From: an uncultured bacterium | GTDB taxonomy: Bacteria > Verrucomicrobiota > Lentisphaeria > Oligosphaerales > Oligosphaeraceae | Reading direction: 5' to 3' | Length of the DNA: 10,870 nucleotides | NCBI GenBank assembly: GCA_902783355.1 | Contig: CACZQQ010000191.1 | Location: 1 to 10,870, forward strand | Part shown: positions 1 to 6,421 of the stretch, piece after piece | How positions within the stretch are numbered: the stretch's first letter is position 1 | Layout: every line of letters starts with the position of its first letter | Translations under genes and position numbers: made by a program | Notes under the pieces: model-generated | Seen by the model: only the letters and a program-made list of their open reading frames with translations | Database searches by the model: none | What the model was told of the DNA's origin: nothing

Positions 1-89
1 CATTTTACGATTTTACAATAGGATAATAGGGTATCCAGCCTCATTTTTTTTGAGGCATGCCGCGATGGAGGGGGTAATTCCCCCTTGCA
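1..89. other. Intergenic segment with two hairpins downstream of the EpsI-like gene
   Basis: This non-coding stretch follows the stop codon of the minus-strand sorting cluster. It has two inverted repeats. At 69-85 a 6-bp stem (AGGGGG/CCCCCT) encloses a 5-base loop. At 38-56 GCCTCA/TGAGGC enclose a loop of seven T (seven A on the minus strand). Neither is followed by a clear T-run in the minus direction, so termination is plausible but not shown. A smaller GGATA/TATCC inverted repeat lies at about 21-36. I see no supportable gene here. Confidence 0.35.
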
Positions 90-1181
90 TCAGAAGAGGA
101 AGTCTTGCAGGAGCCTGCACCCCTTGTCGGCATCGCCTTCCTCGACAAAGAGTTGGTATGCGTGCCAGTCCTGAGGCGCCAGACGCCATTTGAGCCGGAA
201 GAGCACATACGAGGGGGTCGAAAACGACGTATTTGAATACCAGACCCACCCGTAGAGAGGCTTTCCGCGGGCGTTCATAAGGCTGAACTCCTCGACGAAA
301 AGAGGGGGGGCCCCGTCAGGGGCGACGTTTCGCACTGCCGTCTTCAGGAAGCGATAGCCACCCATACGCAGACAATAACGCGCGGAATGGATGGCGTGCA
401 CATCTCTTATTTCTTCCACTGCAAGAAGTTCAGCCGCCATTTCAGGTTGTTCCTCCGAGGCGAAGCACCAACGGCTGCAACGGCATTTGGCGAAGAAGCG
501 GCGGTCACCGTCGGAGAGCGGAATCTCCCGTCCAAGAAAGTGCGGGAAGGCGTCGGGCCCGGGCGTCAGGACGCATGGCGCCGCCGTGGAGGATTTGCCT
601 GGCGGCAGCATGGCCAGCCATAGGCCGCCCATGACAAGCAGGGCGAAGAGCAGACTGGACACGGGCGGACAGTACTCCCAACGCAGCTGGACCAGCCACC
701 ACAGGCCGCACAGGCCGCCAAGCAGTAGCTGGACGCCTTTGTTGATGGGCAAGGAGCGCCCGAAGAGGTACTCCAGCCAGAGGAGCGCCCCCGTGATGCC
801 GAGAAGCCACAATATCGTCAGCGGCAAAAATTTCCATGCATACTTCCATCCATGGACAAGCCACGCCAGTCCCCACGTCAGCAGGACGGCGGCAACCTGG
901 CAGGCGGCGTGGATGCGCAGGAAGAGGGCTAATGGCAGAAGCAGCACGCCTGCAGCCACCACCCAGAGGGCGCGCGCCTCAAAGACAATTCCGCGGCATT
1001 TGGCGGGCAGCAGGAAATGCCCCGTGACGCCTGCCAGAAGCGCCGCCAGAAGAAGCACCCAGTTGAAACGGTCCACGGGCGAATTTCCCAACGTGGCAAC
1101 CAGATACGGAAAGTCCGCCAGCAACGGCAGAAGGCCAGCCAGCGGCAGAAGATCCAAGATGGACGCCTTTCGGACAGTCAT
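90..1181 (-). CDS. Multi-pass membrane protein with C-terminal EpsI-like (exosortase-associated) domain
   Basis: The 363-residue product has about seven hydrophobic segments in its first 200 residues, then a soluble domain likely to face the periplasm. The soluble part looks like the EpsI domain that accompanies exosortases. It has His265 and Cys270 with the spacing of the EpsI HxPxxC motif (the Pro is absent), and a later GWVWYSNT stretch like the family's VWYWYQ region. The ATG at 1181 is chosen because it overlaps the exosortase stop as ATGA (1178-1181), a classic coupling arrangement; an in-frame start further upstream would run deep into the exosortase gene. EpsI is usually a small single-anchor protein or is fused to the exosortase itself, so its attachment to a separate polytopic protein is odd. 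The membrane part could be a degenerate exosortase-like module, but it lacks the catalytic motifs. The EpsI assignment is by motif only; its biochemical role in the family is not firmly established. Confidence 0.72.
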   Translation of the reverse strand: MTVRKASILDLLPLAGLLPLLADFPYLVATLGNSPVDRFNWVLLLAALLAGVTGHFLLPAKCRGIVFEARALWVVAAGVLLLPLALFLRIHAACQVAAVLLTWGLAWLVHGWKYAWKFLPLTILWLLGITGALLWLEYLFGRSLPINKGVQLLLGGLCGLWWLVQLRWEYCPPVSSLLFALLVMGGLWLAMLPPGKSSTAAPCVLTPGPDAFPHFLGREIPLSDGDRRFFAKCRCSRWCFASEEQPEMAAELLAVEEIRDVHAIHSARYCLRMGGYRFLKTAVRNVAPDGAPPLFVEEFSLMNARGKPLYGWVWYSNTSFSTPSYVLFRLKWRLAPQDWHAYQLFVEEGDADKGCRLLQDFLF

Positions 1182-2047
1182 TTTTCTTTGGAATCCTTCT
1201 CTTTGGGCGTCAATAAGATGACAAGCTGCGGCGCATACCAGAAGATGGCAGCGCACAGGACGACCATGGCGTAGCCCAGGCCATCATGCCAGGCCCCCTG
1301 CAACACGCGCTCCCCCAGAATGTTGAACAGCACGATGGTAACGACAAGGCGCAACGTGTTCACATAGATGATAATAGGCAGGATCAGCAGGAAGTGCAGA
1401 ACCTTGTGGAGCGTGCGGCGGTGGACTGTCTGGACGATGACGTATCCCACCAGGGACAAGACAAATAGCTGGTCAATGCCGCTGCAGGCGTAGGTGATCA
1501 CGATGGCATGGTCGCCTACCATCAGCGAGGTGCCGTCGCGGACGATGGGGCAGTTGAAGAGCCGAAGGCAGAATTCGGCCATGATGGCGCTGGCAAGCCT
1601 GAAGGGCTGGCTGCAGCTCAGCATGAGCGTCTCATGGAACGGCAGGACCAGCAGCGAGATGGCCAGCGGGAACCAGCAGCGCGCGGCGGCTTTCGGCGTA
1701 AGGTTCCAGAAGACGACGGCCCATGCCAGGAAGAAGAGTCCACCCAGCCAGAGGAGCCGGAACTGCCCGTCCACAAGGTTGGACAACGCCAGAAGAAGGA
1801 TGCCCAATGCGGCGGTCAGCCACGGCAGGATGCGCCGCAGCCGCGGATGGCTTTCCTCCTGGTGGCACCGCTTCAGCGTAAAGAAGCATGAGGCCACCCC
1901 CAGAAGAATCATCGGCACGGCCTCCGTCGCGGATGCCGCGCGCCGCAGGCAGAGGCAGGTTCCAAGCAGCAGTGCGGCGGCCAGCGCGAAGACCGCCGCC
2001 ATTGACGCACGGCCTGGAGCTTCCGCTTTTTTCCCCTCCATTTCCAT
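1178..2047 (-). CDS. Exosortase/archaeosortase family transpeptidase
   Basis: This is an integral membrane protein of 289 residues from the ATG used here. Exosortases are thought to cut C-terminal sorting signals (PEP-CTERM type) at the inner membrane and pass the protein on towards the cell surface. The family triad is visible: Cys188 in the ACSGI motif, Arg233 in NTLRLV, and His254 in GAWHDG. The segment before the Cys, with a Gly-rich VRDGTSLMVG stretch, is also typical. About eight hydrophobic segments fit the family. The start is uncertain: TTG at 2056 and ATGs at 2047 and 2041 are all in frame, and none has a strong Shine-Dalgarno. The gene lies 60 bases after the TPR gene and overlaps the EpsI-like gene by four bases. 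I cannot name the subfamily. No substrate with a recognisable sorting tail is in the window. Confidence 0.88.
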   Translation of the reverse strand: MEMEGKKAEAPGRASMAAVFALAAALLLGTCLCLRRAASATEAVPMILLGVASCFFTLKRCHQEESHPRLRRILPWLTAALGILLLALSNLVDGQFRLLWLGGLFFLAWAVVFWNLTPKAAARCWFPLAISLLVLPFHETLMLSCSQPFRLASAIMAEFCLRLFNCPIVRDGTSLMVGDHAIVITYACSGIDQLFVLSLVGYVIVQTVHRRTLHKVLHFLLILPIIIYVNTLRLVVTIVLFNILGERVLQGAWHDGLGYAMVVLCAAIFWYAPQLVILLTPKEKDSKEK

Positions 2048-2107
2048 AGAATGCAACCCGTCAGGCGACAGAATCTTTGTATTTCATTGGCAACAAAGCA
2101 TTTGAAA

Positions 2108-4384
2108 TTACTTTTGCCCCCTGTCCGGCCTATCCGGCCTTTCCAGCTTCTTCGGCTTTTCCTTTTCAGCGGCCGCTTTTTCGAGTTCGGCGGCCTTCAG
2201 CGCCTCGTCCAGGAAGCGCCGCGCCTGCTCGCCATAGACGGCATTCGTCTCCCATGGCTCCACCAGCTGGCACAGCTGCGCCCACTTGCCCTGCTCGCGG
2301 AGACGCTTCGCATAGCAGAAGACAACCTGCGGCTGGTCCGTATTGGCCACGTAGGCTTCCCTTGCATACTTCATTGCATTCTCATTATCTCCTTGAACTG
2401 CATAGAGTTCAGAAATATTCATGGCCGCCAGGGGCGAATTCGGCAGGGTGTCGTGGAGGGCGAGGAAAAGGTCGATGGCCTTCTGCACTTCGCCGCCGGC
2501 GCCCAGTACCAAGGCCAGCTCGAAGAGCACCTGCGCATCCGGCTGCCGTTTCGGGTCAAGGAACTTCTCCTTCAGCAACTTGTCAATGGCCGGCACGGCC
2601 TGCGCGCGGATTTCCTCCGGCGGCTGGCGCCGCATGGCGACCAGCGCGGGAATGGAGGCGAGTTTCTTTTCAGGCCCCTCCGCCGTGGCGACGGCCGCCA
2701 GGAACTCCTCCATGTAGCCGGGCTTGTCCTGCACATGGCGCAGGCAGAAGAGCAGCCAGTACTCCGCGCTGACGAAGCCGCCTTCAGGCGAATGCTGCAG
2801 CTCCCGCCAGTGGCGCTCGGCCTCGTCGACGTGGCCGCGTGCCTCCAGAGCCGTGTTGCGGACGACATTCAGCCCAAGCGTCGCCCCCACGCCTGCGGGC
2901 TGGGCGAGGGCCCGCTCCGCAAACGACACGGCGAGGTCGGGCTGCATGTGGAGAAGGTAGAAGCGCGCCCCGAACTCCAGCGCCTCGAAGTCGTTCGGAT
3001 CAAGGCGCAGCATCTCCGTGAAGAGCGCCTCGCCGGACGCCGCCGTCGCCGAGGTGGCATGGAGGCGGAGGCCAAGGAGCAGCCTGTCCGGCGTATCCCG
3101 CTTAAGTGCCGGCAAGATGGCGGCCAGCGGCGCGGCTTCCGAAAAGCGCCGCTCATGATAGGCCTTCTCGAGAATCCCCTGGGACAGTTCGCGGACGACC
3201 GGCAGAAGCCCCCGCAGCTGCGGCCGATAGGCGATTTCCGAGGCCAGGTGCACGAGCGACGCCAGCGCCTCGTCATGCAGGGCCGCGATGACATTGAGCA
3301 TGATGCCCGTCCTGGTGAAATGGGAGACATTCCCCGTGTGCCTGATCCTCGTCACCAACGTCTTGGCATCACGGTCGTTGTAGGCCAGAAGCGCCTCCAG
3401 GTAATAGCCGACCTGAAGCACCGTCCGCGAACCGCGCAGGAAGTTCTGCGAAAGGGCGCGCAAGTCGTCAATGCGCCCCAGGCGCAGAAGGGTGTCGCCA
3501 TAGTAGACGGTGTCCCTCAGCATCAGTCCGTACGGCATGGCCTGCTCGTAGGACCGGGCGCACTCCTCCCAGCGGTTGCGCTGGAAAAGGAAGGCGCCGA
3601 GGGCGGCATGGCCGCACTGGGGATTCAGCTCGGCGGCGCGCTTCAGAAGCCGGACGGCCTCGTCGGTGTGGGCGGCGCGGGCGGCTTCATCTCCCGCTGG
3701 CACCGTCAGCAGCTGCACCGACGCCAGCGCCTGAAGCGTCTCATACTGCACGACGAGCGACGAAGTGCCCTCCAGCAACGCCTCGTAGGCCTGGCGGACC
3801 TCCTCAAGGGAACGCTTCTCGGGGAGCTCCAATGTGATTTCCAAGTATGTCCGCAGGTCGCTCTTATATGTCGGGCTGGTTTCCATGAAGGCCTGCATGG
3901 CCTCCAGAGCGCGCAGGAAATGCCCCTGTGCCATATCGCAGAAGATGCGCTGCACTTCGTGCTCGGGCTCGGCCCTCTTGGCCGGCGGAAGCGCCTGGAG
4001 CAGCTGCAGCGCACCGGCGAAATCGCGGGCAAGCAGGGAGCATTCCAGCAGGCGCCGCTTGTAGTGTTCGCTGGCGGGCTCCAGCCGGCTCGCGTTTCTC
4101 CACAGGCGGATGGCCTGGCGGTATTCCTTCTGGCGTTCGGCGATCTCCGCCAGATGGACGATGGCGTCCTGATGGTGCTTGTCATGCTGGAGGCACTCGG
4201 TAAAGGCCTGCTTTGCCTTGGCCAGCTGATTCTGCTTCAGCAGCTCGACGCCCTCCTCATAGCGGTGAACGAAGCGGGCGTTGCGGCGCATGTGCCGCAA
4301 CGCCTCGAAGCCGATGATCGTGAAGGGGCACAGGACCACCAGGAGGCACAGCCCTATCAAAAATTTCTTTAGTTTCCTGTTCAT
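2108..4384 (-). CDS. Membrane-anchored TPR-repeat protein beside exosortase
   Basis: The product is 758 residues. It begins with a basic stretch and one hydrophobic segment (about residues 7-26, rich in Leu, Val and Ile), which reads as an uncleaved anchor. The rest is nearly all helical repeat. TPR-like pairs are clearest at about residues 45-140 (for example around LAKAKQAFTECLQHD and EYRQAIRLWRNASRLEP), again near the centre (RLLKRAAELNP, LFTEMLRLDPND) and near the C terminus (AIDLFLALHDTLPNSP). It ends in a charged tail with Glu, Lys, Pro, Arg and Asp. TPR proteins are scaffolds, and large TPR proteins such as PrsT accompany some exosortase systems. Its place directly before the exosortase gene supports a similar role, but orthology to PrsT is not shown. 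The ATG at 4384 is preferred over one at 4420 because AGGA lies 8 bases upstream and the N terminus then starts at the anchor. Confidence 0.8.
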   Translation of the reverse strand: MNRKLKKFLIGLCLLVVLCPFTIIGFEALRHMRRNARFVHRYEEGVELLKQNQLAKAKQAFTECLQHDKHHQDAIVHLAEIAERQKEYRQAIRLWRNASRLEPASEHYKRRLLECSLLARDFAGALQLLQALPPAKRAEPEHEVQRIFCDMAQGHFLRALEAMQAFMETSPTYKSDLRTYLEITLELPEKRSLEEVRQAYEALLEGTSSLVVQYETLQALASVQLLTVPAGDEAARAAHTDEAVRLLKRAAELNPQCGHAALGAFLFQRNRWEECARSYEQAMPYGLMLRDTVYYGDTLLRLGRIDDLRALSQNFLRGSRTVLQVGYYLEALLAYNDRDAKTLVTRIRHTGNVSHFTRTGIMLNVIAALHDEALASLVHLASEIAYRPQLRGLLPVVRELSQGILEKAYHERRFSEAAPLAAILPALKRDTPDRLLLGLRLHATSATAASGEALFTEMLRLDPNDFEALEFGARFYLLHMQPDLAVSFAERALAQPAGVGATLGLNVVRNTALEARGHVDEAERHWRELQHSPEGGFVSAEYWLLFCLRHVQDKPGYMEEFLAAVATAEGPEKKLASIPALVAMRRQPPEEIRAQAVPAIDKLLKEKFLDPKRQPDAQVLFELALVLGAGGEVQKAIDLFLALHDTLPNSPLAAMNISELYAVQGDNENAMKYAREAYVANTDQPQVVFCYAKRLREQGKWAQLCQLVEPWETNAVYGEQARRFLDEALKAAELEKAAAEKEKPKKLERPDRPDRGQK

Positions 4385-4488
4385 TTTCCCTATCCTGCCG
4401 CGGCCGGTTTTCCCGCACATCCCATGGAAACGCAGGAGCAGGGATGAGAGCTCCCGTCCAAAAAAGCGGAAACGGCGAAATATATACT

Positions 4489-4516
4489 ATTTTACGAGTT
4501 TTGAAGCGTTTTGCAA
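4489..4516 (-). promoter_or_regulatory. Putative sigma70-type promoter for the TPR-exosortase-EpsI genes
   Basis: On the minus strand TTGCAA (4511-4516) is followed after 16 bases by TAAAAT (4489-4494), then by more A/T-rich sequence. This lies in the 167-base gap between the phosphatase gene stop and the TPR gene start, and is conspicuously A/T-rich against GC-rich surroundings. It suggests that the sorting genes can be transcribed independently of the regulator gene upstream. This is a consensus match by eye; the transcription start has not been mapped. Confidence 0.45.
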
Positions 4517-4551
4517 TATTTTTTCCACCTTTGCCATGTCCTGCCGACGGC

Positions 4552-6237
4552 CTATTTCCCCTCCTTGTGGCACGGGATGACGAAGACGGTCTCGTTGAGG
4601 TTGCTGAAGCGCTGGCGGCTGACGCGGCTGGCGATCTTGCTGATGATGGGCAGGCCGCGACCGGACTCCGACATGACGTCGTTGAGCTTGTCCAGGGTCG
4701 TCTCGGCCTGCTGCGGGGCGATGAGAAGGCCGTTCCACTCCTTGCCGTGGTCCCAGATGATGATGCGGAGCCCCTCGTCGCCGGCGCACAGCTTGACGGC
4801 GATGTACTCGTTGAGCTTCTCGTATTCGTTGAGCCCGTGCATGACGATGTTCGTCAGGTACTCGCCCAGAAGCAGCTCCGCGTTCACCGAAAGCCTCTCG
4901 TCATTGTAGTACTGCTCCACGAAATGCGACGCCCTCTCGCAGATCTGATCCACCGACTTGTTGTCCGCCGGCACGCGACAGGCGAAGATGTCCTCCTTCT
5001 TAAGATGCAACGGCTTGCGCAGCAAGACCATGGAGATGTCGTCCTGCGGATGGGTGTAGCCGAACTGCTTCAGCTTGTGGTAGCAGTGGAAGGGGATCGC
5101 GATGGCCTTCTCCTCCTTCTGCGCCTCAACCACCAGGAAGGAGACCAGCTTCCGGAAGGTGTCCATGTCCACGTAGCGGTCGCCCTCCCTGTCCTTTGAG
5201 AGGTCCATCAGGCCGTCGGAGAAGAAGAGGAAGGCGGTGGAGTCGGTGAAATGGTACTCCACGTCGTCATCCGCCGTGTAGACGGCGTCCTTGACCATGC
5301 CCAGGGGAAGATTCCCCTTCCTGTCGGGGTTGACGTCGATGACCTCCCCTGTCGTCCCTTCCACGCAGATGATGTCCATGTAGCCTGCGTTCTGATAGCA
5401 GAAGTAGTTCTTCTTGAAGTCGACGTAGGCGATGAGCGTGCTCATGTACACGATGTTGTGCAGGTGGTTGCAGAAGAAGTCGTTGATTTCCGTGGCGATG
5501 ACGCAGGGATGGCGCGCCTTCTCCTTGTCGCCGAGGACGATCTGCTTCAGGAAGGCCTGCACGGCCGACATGGCCAGGGCGGAGTGCGTGCCATGCCCCG
5601 ACACGTCGCCGAAGATGAAGAGCGCCCTGTCCGCGTCCAGGGGCAGCCATTCGAAGAGGTCGCCGCTGACGCGGGTGAAGGGGCGGTAGAGGTAGCTGAA
5701 CTCGTAGCTGTCGCAGAAGTAGACCCAGGGGGGCAGCATGGCGTGCTGCAGGAGGCTGGCCAGATACCAGTTGCGTGTGATCCGGCTCTTCAGGGTCTCC
5801 AGCGCCTTCTCCGCCTGGTAGGAGTTGACGACCTGCTTGAGCTTGGCCAGCATGAAGACGCGGTCCGCGTTCTCCGGAATATAGTAGGAGTGCGGGTCTT
5901 CGACGACACGGTCGAGCAGCTTGACGTCCGACCAGTAGATGACGGGCGTCACAAAGAGGATGGGGAGCATCTCGTCCAGGAGGCGGACTGTCTGTCTGAA
6001 GAGAAGGCCCTCGTCGACGTCCGAGCACACCTCGGAGATGACGGCGTCGAACTTCTGCTTCCGGAGCTGTTCTGCGCCCGCTTCCCGCGACGTGGCCGTC
6101 GTGACGGAGATGTCGGAATCGCTGAAGATATTCTGCAATGAGAAGCAGATCAAAGGGTTCTGGCTCACAATCAGCACCCGGTAGCGCTGCGTGCCCAGAA
6201 CCATCTGCATGGAATCGTTTGTGTCAAGTGTCAGCAT
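4552..6237 (-). CDS. Pseudo-receiver / PP2C (SpoIIE-RsbU) phosphatase / RsbW-like HATPase fusion
   Basis: This is a cytosolic three-domain regulator of 561 residues. Residues about 18-135 have a response-regulator fold pattern (YRVLIVSQNP, then FDAVISEV, then LPILFVTP). Residues about 165-405 form a PP2C-type phosphatase with metal ligands in SGD (Asp193), GDVSGHG (Asp211) and QDDIS (Asp399/Asp400), plus the FFSDGL motif. Residues about 425-555 form a GHKL ATPase of the RsbW/SpoIIAB type, with an N-box around Asn463 (EYLTNIVMHG), a WDHGKEW box and the SGRGL glycine motif (Gly526-Gly528). In partner switching, RsbU-type phosphatases and RsbW-type kinases act in opposite directions on a STAS anti-anti-sigma protein; none is encoded here. 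The receiver lacks its acidic pair (Ser25/Gln26) and has Glu69 at the phosphoacceptor place. The ATG at 6237 follows a good Shine-Dalgarno; the longer 601-residue reading has no such support. Confidence 0.88.
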   Translation of the reverse strand: MLTLDTNDSMQMVLGTQRYRVLIVSQNPLICFSLQNIFSDSDISVTTATSREAGAEQLRKQKFDAVISEVCSDVDEGLLFRQTVRLLDEMLPILFVTPVIYWSDVKLLDRVVEDPHSYYIPENADRVFMLAKLKQVVNSYQAEKALETLKSRITRNWYLASLLQHAMLPPWVYFCDSYEFSYLYRPFTRVSGDLFEWLPLDADRALFIFGDVSGHGTHSALAMSAVQAFLKQIVLGDKEKARHPCVIATEINDFFCNHLHNIVYMSTLIAYVDFKKNYFCYQNAGYMDIICVEGTTGEVIDVNPDRKGNLPLGMVKDAVYTADDDVEYHFTDSTAFLFFSDGLMDLSKDREGDRYVDMDTFRKLVSFLVVEAQKEEKAIAIPFHCYHKLKQFGYTHPQDDISMVLLRKPLHLKKEDIFACRVPADNKSVDQICERASHFVEQYYNDERLSVNAELLLGEYLTNIVMHGLNEYEKLNEYIAVKLCAGDEGLRIIIWDHGKEWNGLLIAPQQAETTLDKLNDVMSESGRGLPIISKIASRVSRQRFSNLNETVFVIPCHKEGK

Positions 6238-6243
6238 GCGTCG

Positions 6244-6250
6244 TCCTCTC
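6244..6250 (-). promoter_or_regulatory. Ribosome binding site that sets the phosphatase start
   Basis: On the minus strand GAGAGGA ends six bases before the ATG at 6237. The earlier in-frame ATG at 6357 has no comparable site, which is why the shorter 561-residue protein is preferred. Confidence 0.7.
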
Positions 6251-6403
6251 GAAGACATCCCGTCCGCCCCGTCGGGGGCCGCCTTTGGAAGGTGGTGTAC
6301 TATAATCCATTTCTCTGCGTTCCCGTCCCAAAACTCGCGACGCAAGCGGCAATACATTGAAAAAGGTTTAAATTACGCGCGTGAACAAGGATTAAATGCG
6401 CCC

Positions 6404-6412
6404 AAAGGGAGA
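6404..6412 (+). promoter_or_regulatory. Ribosome binding site that sets the lipoprotein start
   Basis: AAAGGGAGA lies about nine bases before the ATG at 6422. That ATG begins a textbook signal peptide. The open frame extends back to an ATG at 6191, but that stretch overlaps the divergent gene and would bury the signal peptide inside the protein. Confidence 0.7.
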
Positions 6413-6421
6413 TTTCACACA

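Larger units (their letters stand above)
6238..6421. promoter_or_regulatory. Divergent promoter region between the phosphatase and lipoprotein genes
   Basis: These 184 bases separate two genes read outward, so promoters for both must lie here or inside the genes. On the minus strand TATAGT (6299-6304, within TATAGTAC at 6297-6304) resembles a -10 box for the phosphatase gene, but no good -35 lies 16-18 bases upstream. On the plus strand TTGAAA (6357-6362) resembles a -35 box and is followed by A/T-rich runs, but no -10 match has standard spacing. The region is richer in A/T than the flanking genes. The exact promoters cannot be fixed by eye. Confidence 0.4.

Noticed and set aside
1..3. Possible minus-strand start codon of a gene running off the left end
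   Set aside because: The CAT at 1-3 has no Shine-Dalgarno upstream on the minus strand and no coding sequence is visible to judge it.
2075..2108. Overlapping inverted repeats (CTTTGT/ACAAAG and ATTTCA/TGAAAT) at the TPR-exosortase junction as a terminator
   Set aside because: The stems are only 6 bp and A/T-rich with long loops, so they are probably chance pairing and unlikely to stop transcription between linked genes.
2051..4372. A 773-codon open frame on the plus strand, antisense to the TPR gene
   Set aside because: It mirrors the TPR gene almost exactly, has no ribosome binding site or recognisable domain, and its composition is what GC-rich antisense frames give.
5251..6141. A 296-codon plus-strand frame antisense to the phosphatase gene
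   Set aside because: It is a shadow of clear PP2C and receiver coding; its translation is low-complexity Val/Asp/Glu/Leu with no family motifs.
6191..6421. N-terminal extension of the lipoprotein gene from an ATG at 6191
   Set aside because: It would overlap the divergent phosphatase gene and place the signal peptide inside the protein; the ATG at 6422 has its own ribosome binding site.
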